Below, piece by piece: positions 18,867-26,741 of a stretch of 64,000 bases of DNA. How positions within the stretch are numbered: position 1 is the stretch's first letter; each line of letters starts with the position of its first letter. The DNA is from Streptomyces candidus (GTDB taxonomy: Bacteria > Actinomycetota > Actinomycetes > Streptomycetales > Streptomycetaceae): assembly GCF_014207445.1 (NCBI RefSeq), contig NZ_JACHEM010000011.1, forward strand, positions 1-64,000, read 5' to 3'. Both the position numbers and the translations under genes were made by a program. The notes beneath the pieces are model-generated. The model made no database searches and was not told where the DNA came from. It worked only from the letters and a program-made list of their open reading frames with translations.

Positions 18867-19712
18867 TCAGGGGCAGATCAGGAGTTCGCTGTCGAGGACG
18901 GTGACCGCGTGGCCCGTGAGGTGCGTGCGGTCGCCGTGCACGGCCGTGTGGACCAAGCCGGTGCGGACACCGCCCTGAAGGCCGGTGAGTTCGGCGCGGC
19001 CCAGGCGGGCTGACCAGAACGGGGCGAGGGCGGTGTGGGCACTGCCCGTCACCGGGTCCTCGTCGATACCGACGGCCGGGAAGAAGCAGCGGGAGACGAA
19101 GTCGTAACCCCGCGCCGGGTCTTCGGCGGCGGCCGTCGCGATGACGCCCCGGCGGGAGAGGGCGGCCAGCGCCTTCAAGTCGGGCGCGAGAGCGCGTACC
19201 TCCCGCTCGGAACGGAGCTCCACGAGGTAGTCGCCGACGTTGTCGCCCGTGTAGTGGACCGACAAGGGGATCGTCCCGAGGGCTTCGGCGAGGGACTCGG
19301 GCTCCTCGGCCGGCAGCAGTGGGGCGGTCGGGAAGTCGAGGGTGAGGGCTCCGTCGGGGCGGGCGGTGGCGGTGAGGATGCCGCTGCGGGTGGCGAAACG
19401 GACGGGGGCGGGCGCGGCGGGGCCGCCGGCCGCACGGGTGGTGTGCAGGACGTGGGCCGTGGCGAGGGTGGCGTGGCCGCACATGTTCACCTCCGTGGTG
19501 GGGGTGAACCAGCGGAGGGCCCAGTCGGCGTCCGTGTCGCTGCCCGACGCGACGGGGTGGGCGAACGCCGTTTCCGAGAGGTTGAGTTCGGCGGCCACGT
19601 GCTGGAGCCACGCGTCGTCCGGAAAGGCGCGGGAGTCCTCCAGGAGGAGAACGGCGGCCGGGTTGCCGTGGAAAGGGGTGGCAGTGAAGGCGTCAACGGT
19701 GCGGATGCGCAT
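18867..19712 (-). CDS. PhzF family isomerase
   Basis: Protein of 281 residues of the PhzF/DAP-epimerase fold. The start MRIRTVDAFTATPFHGNPAAV is diagnostic, and HATLATAHVL and DPVTGSAHTAL carry the conserved Gly/His/Asp regions. PhzF proper isomerises a phenazine precursor; most homologues, as probably here, have no known substrate, and no phenazine genes are nearby. TAGGCT on the minus strand (19719-19724) lies six bases before the ATG, so the transcript is likely leaderless. Confidence 0.92.
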   Translation of the reverse strand: MRIRTVDAFTATPFHGNPAAVLLLEDSRAFPDDAWLQHVAAELNLSETAFAHPVASGSDTDADWALRWFTPTTEVNMCGHATLATAHVLHTTRAAGGPAAPAPVRFATRSGILTATARPDGALTLDFPTAPLLPAEEPESLAEALGTIPLSVHYTGDNVGDYLVELRSEREVRALAPDLKALAALSRRGVIATAAAEDPARGYDFVSRCFFPAVGIDEDPVTGSAHTALAPFWSARLGRAELTGLQGGVRTGLVHTAVHGDRTHLTGHAVTVLDSELLICP

Positions 19713-19918
19713 GGGGGGAGCCTAGGGCGGGGGAGCAGGGGGCGCGGCAGGGCCGATCCGCGGTGGGTGGGCCGGAGCGGGGAGCCGGGGAGTTGCCCGG
19801 CCGAGCGGAGAAGTCGTTCCGTAGGGGGGAAAGTACGCCCCAATGGGTGGTTGGGGGAGGAGTGTTGGGTTTTGGGGCGTTAGGGTGCTTCGGTCGTTGT
19901 TGGGGCTGAGGAGGCGTT

Positions 19919-20158
19919 GTGGCCGTATTCATGTTGCAGTTGGCCGAGGGTGTGGACGATGTGGTGGAGGCGCAGGCCGCCGGTCGCACCAAGTCCGGGG
20001 AGATCGTGCTGGAGTCGGCCGACGAGCGAGGGAATCCGGTGCGAATCCGGACTTACCGGCCCGAGGCCGTGACCGCGGTCTTCCGTCGGGGGCCCGGGGA
20101 CTCGGGAAGCTACGGATGGATCCCGCAGCCGGCCAGCGGGACTTGGTGGTGCTACTAG
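19919..20158 (+). CDS. Small hypothetical protein
   Basis: Protein of 79 residues with regular amphipathic pattern (FMLQLAEGVDDVVEAQAAGR, then RIRTYRPEAVTAVFRR) and an aromatic C-terminus ending TWWCY. The GTG at 19919 has an excellent ribosome site, GAGGAGG at 19908-19914. Codon third positions are GC-rich in this frame only. Family not recognised. Confidence 0.6.
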   Translation: MAVFMLQLAEGVDDVVEAQAAGRTKSGEIVLESADERGNPVRIRTYRPEAVTAVFRRGPGDSGSYGWIPQPASGTWWCY

Positions 20159-20639
20159 GGCGACTGCGCGAAGGGATGCGGCCGTTGACCGGGACAGCGC
20201 ACCACCGGCGTGCGGCGTGCGGCGTGCGGCGTGAGTGCGAGTGCGAGTGCGACTCCTGCGCGTGGCGACGTAGGGGGCGTGTGCGCCGGGGCGGGCCGGT
20301 CGTGGGCCGGTCGGGAAGGGGCACGGGGTCCCTCGCGCCGGTGAGATGTGCGCGGCTGCGGTCTCCCCGCTACTGAGCCGCCCCGCCCGTGGGATGTTGA
20401 CCAGCGGGCGGCGTCGCAGGCTCGGAGTTCCGGCCGTCGCGCACCCCAGCCGCCCAGCGCGTCCCGGCGTCGTCCCACGGAGCCTGCGCGCCGTCGGCAT
20501 GCGGGACTGACGGACCGCCAGGAGTGCCGGCCTCCTCCGGAAGGATGAGAGGCCGGGACGCGGTGCCCACCTTCCGCGGGATGTGCGAATGCTTCCCCGC
20601 GCGGATGTTCCGGCGAGCCCCTGCTGATGGGGTGGAGGG
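20159..20639. other. Intergenic region, 481 bases, no gene seen
   Basis: It begins with short tandem repeats (20205-20252) and continues as GC-rich sequence without a consistent coding frame. TTGACC hexamers at 20185 and 20396 have no matching -10 element. Confidence 0.45.
20205..20252 (+). repeat. Short tandem repeats (7-mer then 6-mer)
   Basis: CGGCGTG repeats about four times (to 20233) and is followed by three copies of GAGTGC or close to it. Simple-sequence slippage in non-coding DNA is the likely origin. Confidence 0.7.
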
Positions 20640-21224
20640 GTGCACCACAGCCACGCCCGAAGGGCCTCCGGCTCCCCGGGGGCCGCCCCTCCGCGCGCAG
20701 TCGACCAGGCCCAGCTCACCGCCGAGATGGCCACGGTGGTCGCCGGTGCGCGCCGACGGGCGCAGCGGGACGGGGACCGGCAGATCGACACCGCTCATCT
20801 GCTGCACTCCCTGATGGAGACGGACCCCGAGGTGCGGGACGCCTTCGAGGGCGGACCCCAGGTGGCGCGGGTGCTCGGCTACCTGGTGCAGCGCAGTATC
20901 GGATACGGACTGCGCTGGCAGACCGGGTCCGAGGGCGACGGCAGGGGCGCGACGGGGGTGGCAGGCTGGTCGCCGGCCGCCGTGACGGCGATGGAGTCGG
21001 CCCAGCAGCGGGCGGCGGACCGCGACGCCCCGAACGCCGCGGGCACCGACCTGCTGGCCGCGCTAGCCGCCGATGCGGACTGCCGGGCCGTGGAGGTGCT
21101 GCGCCGGGCGGGAGTCGACGCCTCGTCGCTGGCGAGCCGGTTGTGCGCCCGCGCCGCAAGGCACCCGGAGGGGGATGAGGGCGGGCACGACGGGCCGCCG
21201 TCTCGACAGGCGTCACTCGGGTGA
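20640..21224 (+). CDS. Clp N-terminal (Clp-R) domain protein without ATPase
   Basis: Protein of 194 residues. The segment RQIDTAHLLHSLMETDPEVR and the later GTDLLAALAADADCRAVEVL are the two repeats of a Clp N domain, the substrate or adaptor recognition part of ClpA/ClpC. There is no AAA+ module, so it is a stand-alone domain that may compete for adaptors or bind peptides. The start is uncertain: GTG 20640 has GGAGG only one base upstream, and ATG 20727 region is an alternative after a disordered leader. Confidence 0.75.
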   Translation: MHHSHARRASGSPGAAPPRAVDQAQLTAEMATVVAGARRRAQRDGDRQIDTAHLLHSLMETDPEVRDAFEGGPQVARVLGYLVQRSIGYGLRWQTGSEGDGRGATGVAGWSPAAVTAMESAQQRAADRDAPNAAGTDLLAALAADADCRAVEVLRRAGVDASSLASRLCARAARHPEGDEGGHDGPPSRQASLG

Positions 21225-21255
21225 AGGTCCTGACTTCAGCTGGCATGATGTGCCG

Positions 21256-22284
21256 ATGCACGTTCAGGGGAGAAGCGTCGGCCTGGGGCTTGCCCTGACG
21301 TCGGCGCTCGCATTCGGTGGATCAGGGGTCGCGGCCAAGCCGCTGATCGAGGCGGGGCTCGACCCGTTGCACGTGGTGTGGCTGCGGGTGGCGGGTGCGG
21401 CGCTCGTGATGCTGCCCGTCGCCTGGCGCCACCGCGATCTGGTACGTCGCAAGCCCGCCCTGCTCGCGGGCTTCGGGCTGCTCGCCGTGGCCGGTGTGCA
21501 GGCCTTCTATTTCGCCTCGCTGTCCCGCATCCCGGTCGGAGTGGCCCTGCTCGTCGAGTACTTGGCGCCCGCGCTGGTGCTGGGCTGGGTGCGGTTCGTA
21601 CAGCGTCGGCCGGTGACGCGGGCGGCTGCCCTGGGCGTGGTGCTCGCGGTGGGCGGACTCGCCTGCGTGGTCGAGGTCTGGGCGGGGCTCGGCTTCGACG
21701 TGCTGGGACTCCTGCTCGCGCTGGGCGCAGCCTGCTGCCAGGTGGGCTACTTCGTCCTGTCCGACCAGAGTGGGGAGGGCGACGACTCCGCCGACCCGTT
21801 GGGCGTCATCGCGTACGGGCTGCTGGTGGGCGCGGTGGTGCTGACCGTCGTGGCGCGGCCGTGGGGGATGAAGTGGGAGCTGCTGGCCGGTTCCGTCGAC
21901 ATGGGCGGCAGCGGGGTGCAGGCGTGGCTGCTGCTCGGCTGGATCGTCCTGGTGGCGACCGTGCTCGCGTATGTCACCGGAGTCGTCTCCGTACGGAAGC
22001 TGTCGCCGCAGGTGGCGGGGGTGGTCGCGTGTCTGGAGGCGGTCGTCGCGACGGTGGCGGCCTGGGTGCTGCTGCGGGAGCACCTGTCCCTGCCGCAGGT
22101 CGTGGGCGGAGCCGTGGTGCTGATCGGTGCGTTCATCGCGCAGTCGTCGACGCCGAAAGCGGTGGGCGGCGGTCCGGTGGCAGGGGGGCCCGGGAGTCCT
22201 GCCGACGCTTCGGGTGCAGGTCCGGGCGGGGACGGGGTCCAGGATGCGGAAGGGACGTTGTCGGCAGGCCGGACCACACCGTAG
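21256..22284 (+). CDS. EamA/DMT family transporter
   Basis: Protein of 342 residues with ten predicted membrane helices in two EamA repeats. The N-terminal repeat begins LGLALTSALAFGGSGVAAKP and the second ends near VVGGAVVLIGAFIAQ. The family exports amino acids or other metabolites. A 55-residue Gly/Ala-rich cytoplasmic tail follows the last helix. The ATG at 21256 has CATGAT six bases upstream and no Shine-Dalgarno, so it may be leaderless. A promoter for the next transcript lies inside its last codons. Confidence 0.88.
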   Translation: MHVQGRSVGLGLALTSALAFGGSGVAAKPLIEAGLDPLHVVWLRVAGAALVMLPVAWRHRDLVRRKPALLAGFGLLAVAGVQAFYFASLSRIPVGVALLVEYLAPALVLGWVRFVQRRPVTRAAALGVVLAVGGLACVVEVWAGLGFDVLGLLLALGAACCQVGYFVLSDQSGEGDDSADPLGVIAYGLLVGAVVLTVVARPWGMKWELLAGSVDMGGSGVQAWLLLGWIVLVATVLAYVTGVVSVRKLSPQVAGVVACLEAVVATVAAWVLLREHLSLPQVVGGAVVLIGAFIAQSSTPKAVGGGPVAGGPGSPADASGAGPGGDGVQDAEGTLSAGRTTP

Positions 22285-22287
22285 GGT
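22258..22287 (+). promoter_or_regulatory. Promoter for a leaderless leader-peptide transcript
   Basis: TTGTCG (22258-22263) and TAGGGT (22282-22287) are 18 bases apart. Transcription should begin at 22294-22295, exactly at the A of the ATG of a 13-codon frame. It overlaps the last codons of the upstream EamA gene. Confidence 0.6.
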
Positions 22288-22294
22288 GACGATC

Positions 22295-22336
22295 ATGATG
22301 CGCAGGAACGTACTCCCGCCCCCCGCCGCTCTCTAG
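22295..22336 (+). CDS. Putative leader peptide (13 codons) with Pro-Pro-Pro
   Basis: ATG ATG start followed by Arg-Arg-Asn-Val-Leu-Pro-Pro-Pro-Ala-Ala-Leu and TAG. It begins at the predicted transcription start, so it would be read as leaderless mRNA, as are other streptomycete leader peptides. Three consecutive prolines stall ribosomes when EF-P is limiting. The frame ends 119 bases before the start of the downstream EamA gene and just before alternative hairpins. Not proven to be translated. Confidence 0.45.
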   Translation: MMRRNVLPPPAAL

Positions 22337-22368
22337 CGCGCGGCCGGCCCACTGAGGACGAAGACCGG

Positions 22369-22403
22369 GCTCGGGCAGTCCCCGAGCGGTTCGTCGCTGC
22401 CCG
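22369..22403 (+). promoter_or_regulatory. Candidate attenuator: mutually exclusive hairpins
   Basis: Hairpin A pairs GCTCGGG (22369-22375) with CCCGAGC (22381-22387). Hairpin B pairs CGGGCAG (22372-22378) with CTGCCCG (22397-22403). The arms share 22372-22375, so only one can form. A pyrimidine-rich tract (22424-22440) follows. A ribosome paused on the leader peptide could favour one over the other. This is structure by eye, without energy calculation. Confidence 0.4.
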
Positions 22404-22455
22404 CGCGCGGCCCAGCGAGGACCTTCCTGTCTTTCTTCTTCACGTGGAGACGTGC

Positions 22456-23415
22456 GTGTCTGCTTCTGTGTTGTCCGTCGGGCGTGGCCTGACGTATCTG
22501 ATCGTCGCCGGATTCGCCTGGGGCACGGCGGGGGCCGCGGCCTCGCTGGTCTACGGCGTCAGTGACCTCGGGCCCCTGTCGTTGTCGTTCTGGCGTTGTG
22601 CGGGCGGGTTGCTGTTGCTGCTCGCCGCCCGGGGGCTGCTGCGCGGCGGTTCCGGCAGGGAGCGGGCCGGGGCCCGCGGGCCGAGGCGTCGGCGGGCGGT
22701 GCGGGTGCTGTCCACCGGCATCGCGTTCACCGTCTTCCAGAGCGCCTACTTCGCGGCCGTCCAGGACACCGGCCTCGCCGTTGCCACTGTGATCACCCTG
22801 GGCGCCGGGCCGGTGTTCATCGCGCTCGGCGCGCGGGTGCTGCTCGCCGAGCGGCTCGGCGTCGGTGGGATCCTCGCGGTGGCCGGGGCACTGGGCGGGC
22901 TCGGTGTGCTGACGGTGGGAGGCGACAGCGGAACGGTACGGCCCTCCGGCGTGCTGCTGGCCCTGCTGTCCGCGGCGGCGTACGCGGTCATGACGCTGCT
23001 GACCCGGTGGCTGGGACGCAACGGCGACGGAGCCGACCCGGTTGTGACCACCGCCTGGTCGCTCGCCGTCGGGTCGGTGTGCCTGCTGCCGCTGGCGGTG
23101 GGCGAAGGGCTGCTGCCGCACACCGCGCAACTCGGTTCCCTCGTCGGGATGCTGGTGTACATCGCCGCCCTGCCCACGGCCCTGGCCTACGTGCTCTACT
23201 TCGCCGGGGCGGCCGTCGTGCGGTCCGCGACCGTGTCCGTGATCATGCTTCTGGAGCCGGTGAGCGCCGCCGTCATCGCTGTCGCCCTGCTCGGCGAGCA
23301 CCTGACGGCGGCCACCGTCCTGGGGACGCTGCTGCTGCTCGCGGCGGTGGCGGGCCTGGCGTACGGCGAGGCCAGGGCGGCCTCCCGGGTGCGCAGGGCG
23401 GCCCTGGCGGTCTGA
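22456..23415 (+). CDS. EamA/DMT family transporter (second)
   Basis: Protein of 319 residues, two EamA repeats, about ten helices. It starts near GRGLTYLIVAGFAWGTAG, and the second repeat ends LLEPVSAAVIAVALLGEHLTAATVLG, the family's typical C-terminal pattern. Likely a metabolite exporter. GTG 22456 is preferred because GGAG lies at 22446-22449; GTG 22444 would add four residues. The ribosome site sits in the loop of a small hairpin (CACGT/ACGTG, 22441-22454). The upstream leader suggests expression depends on translation state. Confidence 0.85.
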   Translation: MSASVLSVGRGLTYLIVAGFAWGTAGAAASLVYGVSDLGPLSLSFWRCAGGLLLLLAARGLLRGGSGRERAGARGPRRRRAVRVLSTGIAFTVFQSAYFAAVQDTGLAVATVITLGAGPVFIALGARVLLAERLGVGGILAVAGALGGLGVLTVGGDSGTVRPSGVLLALLSAAAYAVMTLLTRWLGRNGDGADPVVTTAWSLAVGSVCLLPLAVGEGLLPHTAQLGSLVGMLVYIAALPTALAYVLYFAGAAVVRSATVSVIMLLEPVSAAVIAVALLGEHLTAATVLGTLLLLAAVAGLAYGEARAASRVRRAALAV

Positions 23416-23487
23416 CCGGTCGGCAGCGGTGCCCCGGCCTTCGGCGCTCGTCCCGGCCACCGCCGTGCGCCTCGGCCGGAGAGCTGT

Positions 23488-24213
23488 TCAGAGGGCGGCG
23501 AGGTAGGCGGGAAGCGGGACGGAGGGGTCGAGGTCGTCGGCGGGGACCGGCGTACCGTGACCGCGGGTGAGCGGGAGGACGCCGGTCCAGTACGGAAGGG
23601 CCGCGTCCTCCGGCTCGTCGTTGGGGCCGCCGGTGCGGACCTTCGCCGACACTTCGCCGAGATCCAGACGCAGCACGGCGGTGGCGGCCAGCTCCTTCGC
23701 GTTCGCGGGGCGCGAGTCCTTCGAGCGGCCGGGGACCACATGGTCGACGAGGGCGTCGAGGGCGATGCGTCGCTCGTCCGCGTCCACGACCGGGCGCGCG
23801 GTGCCGAGGACCACCACGGAGCGGTAGTTGATCGAGTGGTGGAAGGCGGAGCGGGCCAGGACCAGGCCGTCGACATGGGTGACGGTCAGGCAGACCTCGA
23901 TCCCCGGAGCCTCCCCGGTGCGCCCGGCCGCACGCAGCGGGCGCGAGCCCGTCGAACCGTGCACATACAGGCTGTCGCCCCGGCGGGCGTACAGGGTCGG
24001 CAGGACGACCGGTGCGCCGTCGCGGACGAAACCGAGGTGACAGACATAGGCCTCGTCGAGGATGGAGTGCACCAGCTCGCGGTCGTAGGAGGCGCGTTCG
24101 GGGGAACGGGTCGGGACCGTGCGGCCGGTGGGTGTGTAGGCGTCGGAAGGGGCGGCCACGGGGACGGACCCGCGGGAGGCTTCCTGGGCGGTGGCGGTGC
24201 TGCTGTCCTGCAT
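23488..24213 (-). CDS. Pyridoxamine 5'-phosphate oxidase family flavoprotein
   Basis: Protein of 241 residues with the split-barrel FMN-binding fold: YDRELVHSILDEAYVCHLGF, LPTLYARRGDSLYVHGSTGS and SVVVLGTARPV. The family covers FMN oxidases and heme- or F420-related enzymes. It is divergent from a MocR regulator, with 35 bases between the starts and a palindrome between them, so it is the probable target of that regulator. AGGGAG precedes the ATG on the minus strand. A vitamin B6 link is plausible because MocR proteins use PLP. Confidence 0.87.
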   Translation of the reverse strand: MQDSSTATAQEASRGSVPVAAPSDAYTPTGRTVPTRSPERASYDRELVHSILDEAYVCHLGFVRDGAPVVLPTLYARRGDSLYVHGSTGSRPLRAAGRTGEAPGIEVCLTVTHVDGLVLARSAFHHSINYRSVVVLGTARPVVDADERRIALDALVDHVVPGRSKDSRPANAKELAATAVLRLDLGEVSAKVRTGGPNDEPEDAALPYWTGVLPLTRGHGTPVPADDLDPSVPLPAYLAAL

Positions 24214-24225
24214 TGCGCTCCCTAT

Positions 24226-24237
24226 TGCACTAGTGCA
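24226..24237. promoter_or_regulatory. Perfect palindrome, likely MocR/GntR operator
   Basis: TGCACTAGTGCA is a perfect 12-base palindrome centred between the two divergent starts (24213 minus, 24249 plus). It overlaps the region where both promoters must lie; TTGCGC (24213-24218) and CATACT (24236-24241) with 17 bases between fit the rightward promoter. Confidence 0.6.
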
Positions 24238-24248
24238 TACTCTCTTTT

Positions 24249-25601
24249 GTGCTAGGAGAGTATCGGATCAGTGGTCGACGTGCAGCAGAGATTTCGGCGA
24301 GCGTGGAGCGGGGGGTGGCTGCCGGTGCGCTGGAGCCGGGTCAACTGCTGCCCGCAATGCGGGAGTTGGCGGCCGAACTGGGGGTCAATCCCAACACCGT
24401 GGCGTCCGCGTACCGGACGCTGCGGGAGCGCGGAGTGATCGAGACGGCCGGCCGTCGGGGAAGCCGCGTCCGAGCCCGGCCGGTCAGTACGGCGCGGGAC
24501 TCGATCCGCGTGGATGTCCCGGCGGGGGTGCGCGATCTGTCCCTGGGCAATCCGGACGTCTCTCTGCTGCCGTCGCTGCGGGACGCCCTGGTGTGGGCCG
24601 CCGAACGCGCCGATGAACGGCCTGGACTGTACGGGGAGGACGCCGTCGACCCGGAGCTGGCGCGACTGGCCCGCGCGGAGTTCGACGCGGGCGGCGTTCC
24701 CGGGGGGCCGGTGGCGGTGGCTTCCGGCTCTCTGGACGCGATTGAGCGGGTGCTCGCCGTGCACCTGAAGCCGGGGGACCCGGTCGCCGTGGAGGACCCG
24801 GGATGGGGCGCGATGCTCGACCTGGTGCCCGCGCTCGGGCTGCGGACCGTGCCAGTGGCCGTGGACGACGACGGACCGCTGCCTCACGAGGTGGAGCGGG
24901 CGCTGCGGGACGGGGCGCGGGCGCTCGTGGTGACGGCCAGGGCGCAGAACCCCACGGGGGCTGCGGTGGGTTCTGATCGGGCGCGTGAGCTGCGGGCTGT
25001 GCTGGCGGCGTACCCGACCGTGCTGGTGGTCGAGGACGACCACGGGCACGGAATCGTGGATCTGCCGGTGCATCCCGTGGTGGGCGGCCGGGCGCGCGGC
25101 GGCCCGTGGGTGTTCGTGCGGTCGGTGTCCAAGGGGTACGGGCCGGATCTGCGGGTCGCGGTCATGACCGGGGACGCGGAGACGGTGGACCGGGTGCGGG
25201 GGAGGCAGCGGCTCGGGCCCGGGTGGGTGAGTCTGCTGCTGCAGCGGGCGGTGGTCCGTCTGTGGCGGACGGGGGCCGTCGACACGGAGGCTGTGGCGCG
25301 GTCGTACGGGAAGCGCCGGGACGCGTTGATCGCGGCGTTGGCGGAGCGTGGAATCACGGCGCACGGGCGGAGCGGGATGAACGTGTGGGTGCCGGTGGGG
25401 GACGAGACGGGGGTGGTGGCGCGGATGCTGCACGCGGGGTGGGCGGTGGCGCCGGGGGCGAGGTTCCGGGTGGGGGCGGGGCGGCAGGGTGTCCGGGTGA
25501 CGGTGTCGGGGCTGGGTGCGGACGCGGGCGACATCGTGCGGGTCGCGGGTGCGGTGGAGGCGGCGGTGGGGCCGGGGGTCGGGGGGCGGCGGTACGAGTG
25601 A
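24249..25601 (+). CDS. MocR-family regulator (GntR domain fused to aminotransferase)
   Basis: Protein of 450 residues. Residues 1-75 are a GntR winged helix (PAMRELAAELGVNPNTVASA). The rest is a fold-type I aminotransferase domain with the PLP lysine in SVSKGYGPDLR (K295) and the aspartate region VVEDDHGHG. MocR/PdxR proteins sense PLP or an amino substrate and often regulate vitamin B6 or GABA genes. Its divergent flavoprotein neighbour belongs to the pyridoxamine oxidase family. The GTG at 24249 falls at the predicted transcription start, so it is likely leaderless. Confidence 0.92.
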   Translation: MLGEYRISGRRAAEISASVERGVAAGALEPGQLLPAMRELAAELGVNPNTVASAYRTLRERGVIETAGRRGSRVRARPVSTARDSIRVDVPAGVRDLSLGNPDVSLLPSLRDALVWAAERADERPGLYGEDAVDPELARLARAEFDAGGVPGGPVAVASGSLDAIERVLAVHLKPGDPVAVEDPGWGAMLDLVPALGLRTVPVAVDDDGPLPHEVERALRDGARALVVTARAQNPTGAAVGSDRARELRAVLAAYPTVLVVEDDHGHGIVDLPVHPVVGGRARGGPWVFVRSVSKGYGPDLRVAVMTGDAETVDRVRGRQRLGPGWVSLLLQRAVVRLWRTGAVDTEAVARSYGKRRDALIAALAERGITAHGRSGMNVWVPVGDETGVVARMLHAGWAVAPGARFRVGAGRQGVRVTVSGLGADAGDIVRVAGAVEAAVGPGVGGRRYE

Positions 25602-25723
25602 GGGGGCCGTCCGGTGGGGGTGGTGGTGCGGTCCGGGGCGTACGTGGGGGCAAGGGGCGCATCACAGGCGGCGCCGCCCAAGAGGGCTACCGGCAGAAAG
25701 GGCGGGTCCGGTGTCCAGGGGGG

Positions 25724-26668
25724 CTACCGGGGGCGGGGGTGGGTTTGGGTGAGGGCGGCGCCGGCGAGGACGATGAGGGCGCCCACCGGCGTCGTCCAGG
25801 CGAGGGACTCGCCGAGGAGGGTGACGCCTGCGAGGGTGGCGATGACTGGGATGAAGTACGTGACCATCTGGGCGGTCGTCGGGCCCACCTCCGTCACCAG
25901 TGTGTACTGCAGGAGCATCGCAAACCCCGTTCCCAGTGCGCCCAGGGCGACGACGGACAGTACGGGCAGGAGTGGGTAGCTCGTCGGAACGGTGGTGAAC
26001 AGGGGCGTGACGACCGCGAGTTGTGCGGTGGCCAGCAGTACCTGGGTGCCCGTCATGGAGAGCGCGGAGTCGGTGCTGCCGCCGAGGGTGCGACGCAGGT
26101 AGATCCAGCCGACCGGGTAGCTGAGGGAGGCGAGAAGGGCCATCGCCGTGCCGCTCGGGTCCAGGCCGGAGAAGCCCTGCCAGGCGCCCAGGACGGTGAG
26201 TACCCCGAGGAAGCCCAGGCCGAGACCTGCGACGCGGCGGCGGGTGGGGCGGTCTTCGGACAGCGCGATGAGGGACAGCGCCATGCCCCAGAGCGGGGGC
26301 GTGGCGTTGCAGATGCCCGCGAGGGTCGAAGGGATCGTCAGCTCGGAGTAGGCGAAGAGCGAGAACGGGAGGGCGTTGAGGAAGAACGCGGCGACCATGA
26401 GGTGCGCCCAGGTCCGGGTCGAGCGGGGGAGACGCGTGCGCTTGACCGCCATCGCTGCGAGAAGGACGACGCTGCCGAACAGGAGACGGCCGAAGGTGAC
26501 CTGGAAAGGTGCGAACGCGCCGGTGCCGACCTTGATGAAGAGGAAACTGAAGCCCCATACGAGAGCGAGTGCCGCGAAGCGGACGCGCCAGTCGAGGGCT
26601 CGGAAGGCGCCCGGGCGGTTTGCCCGCAGGGTGCGTCGGCCGTGCGGAACGGCGGTCAAGGAGGTCAT
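25724..26668 (-). CDS. EamA/DMT family transporter (third)
   Basis: Protein of 314 residues with ten helices: LALVWGFSFLFIKVG at the start of repeat one and PVIATLAGVTLLGESLAWTTPVGALIVLAG closing repeat two. The RhaT-like subgroup is likely. It is divergent from a LysR gene that presumably controls it. The ATG at 26668 gives an Arg-rich cytoplasmic leader; an extension upstream to 26734 would cross the lysR promoter and is rejected. Confidence 0.88.
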   Translation of the reverse strand: MTSLTAVPHGRRTLRANRPGAFRALDWRVRFAALALVWGFSFLFIKVGTGAFAPFQVTFGRLLFGSVVLLAAMAVKRTRLPRSTRTWAHLMVAAFFLNALPFSLFAYSELTIPSTLAGICNATPPLWGMALSLIALSEDRPTRRRVAGLGLGFLGVLTVLGAWQGFSGLDPSGTAMALLASLSYPVGWIYLRRTLGGSTDSALSMTGTQVLLATAQLAVVTPLFTTVPTSYPLLPVLSVVALGALGTGFAMLLQYTLVTEVGPTTAQMVTYFIPVIATLAGVTLLGESLAWTTPVGALIVLAGAALTQTHPRPR

Positions 26669-26702
26669 GGCAGCAACGATGACGGGAGTGATCTCGTAGC
26701 AC

Positions 26703-26739
26703 AAGCAAGTTCTGATGGGAGGACCGCGTAGCATTGCTT
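26703..26739. promoter_or_regulatory. Divergent control region with interrupted inverted repeat
   Basis: AAGCAA (26703-26708) and TTGCTT (26734-26739) are inverted arms 25 bases apart between the EamA and lysR genes. TAGCAT (26729-26734) is a -10 element seven bases before the lysR ATG. LysR proteins typically bind such regions and repress themselves. Confidence 0.45.
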
Positions 26740-26741
26740 AC

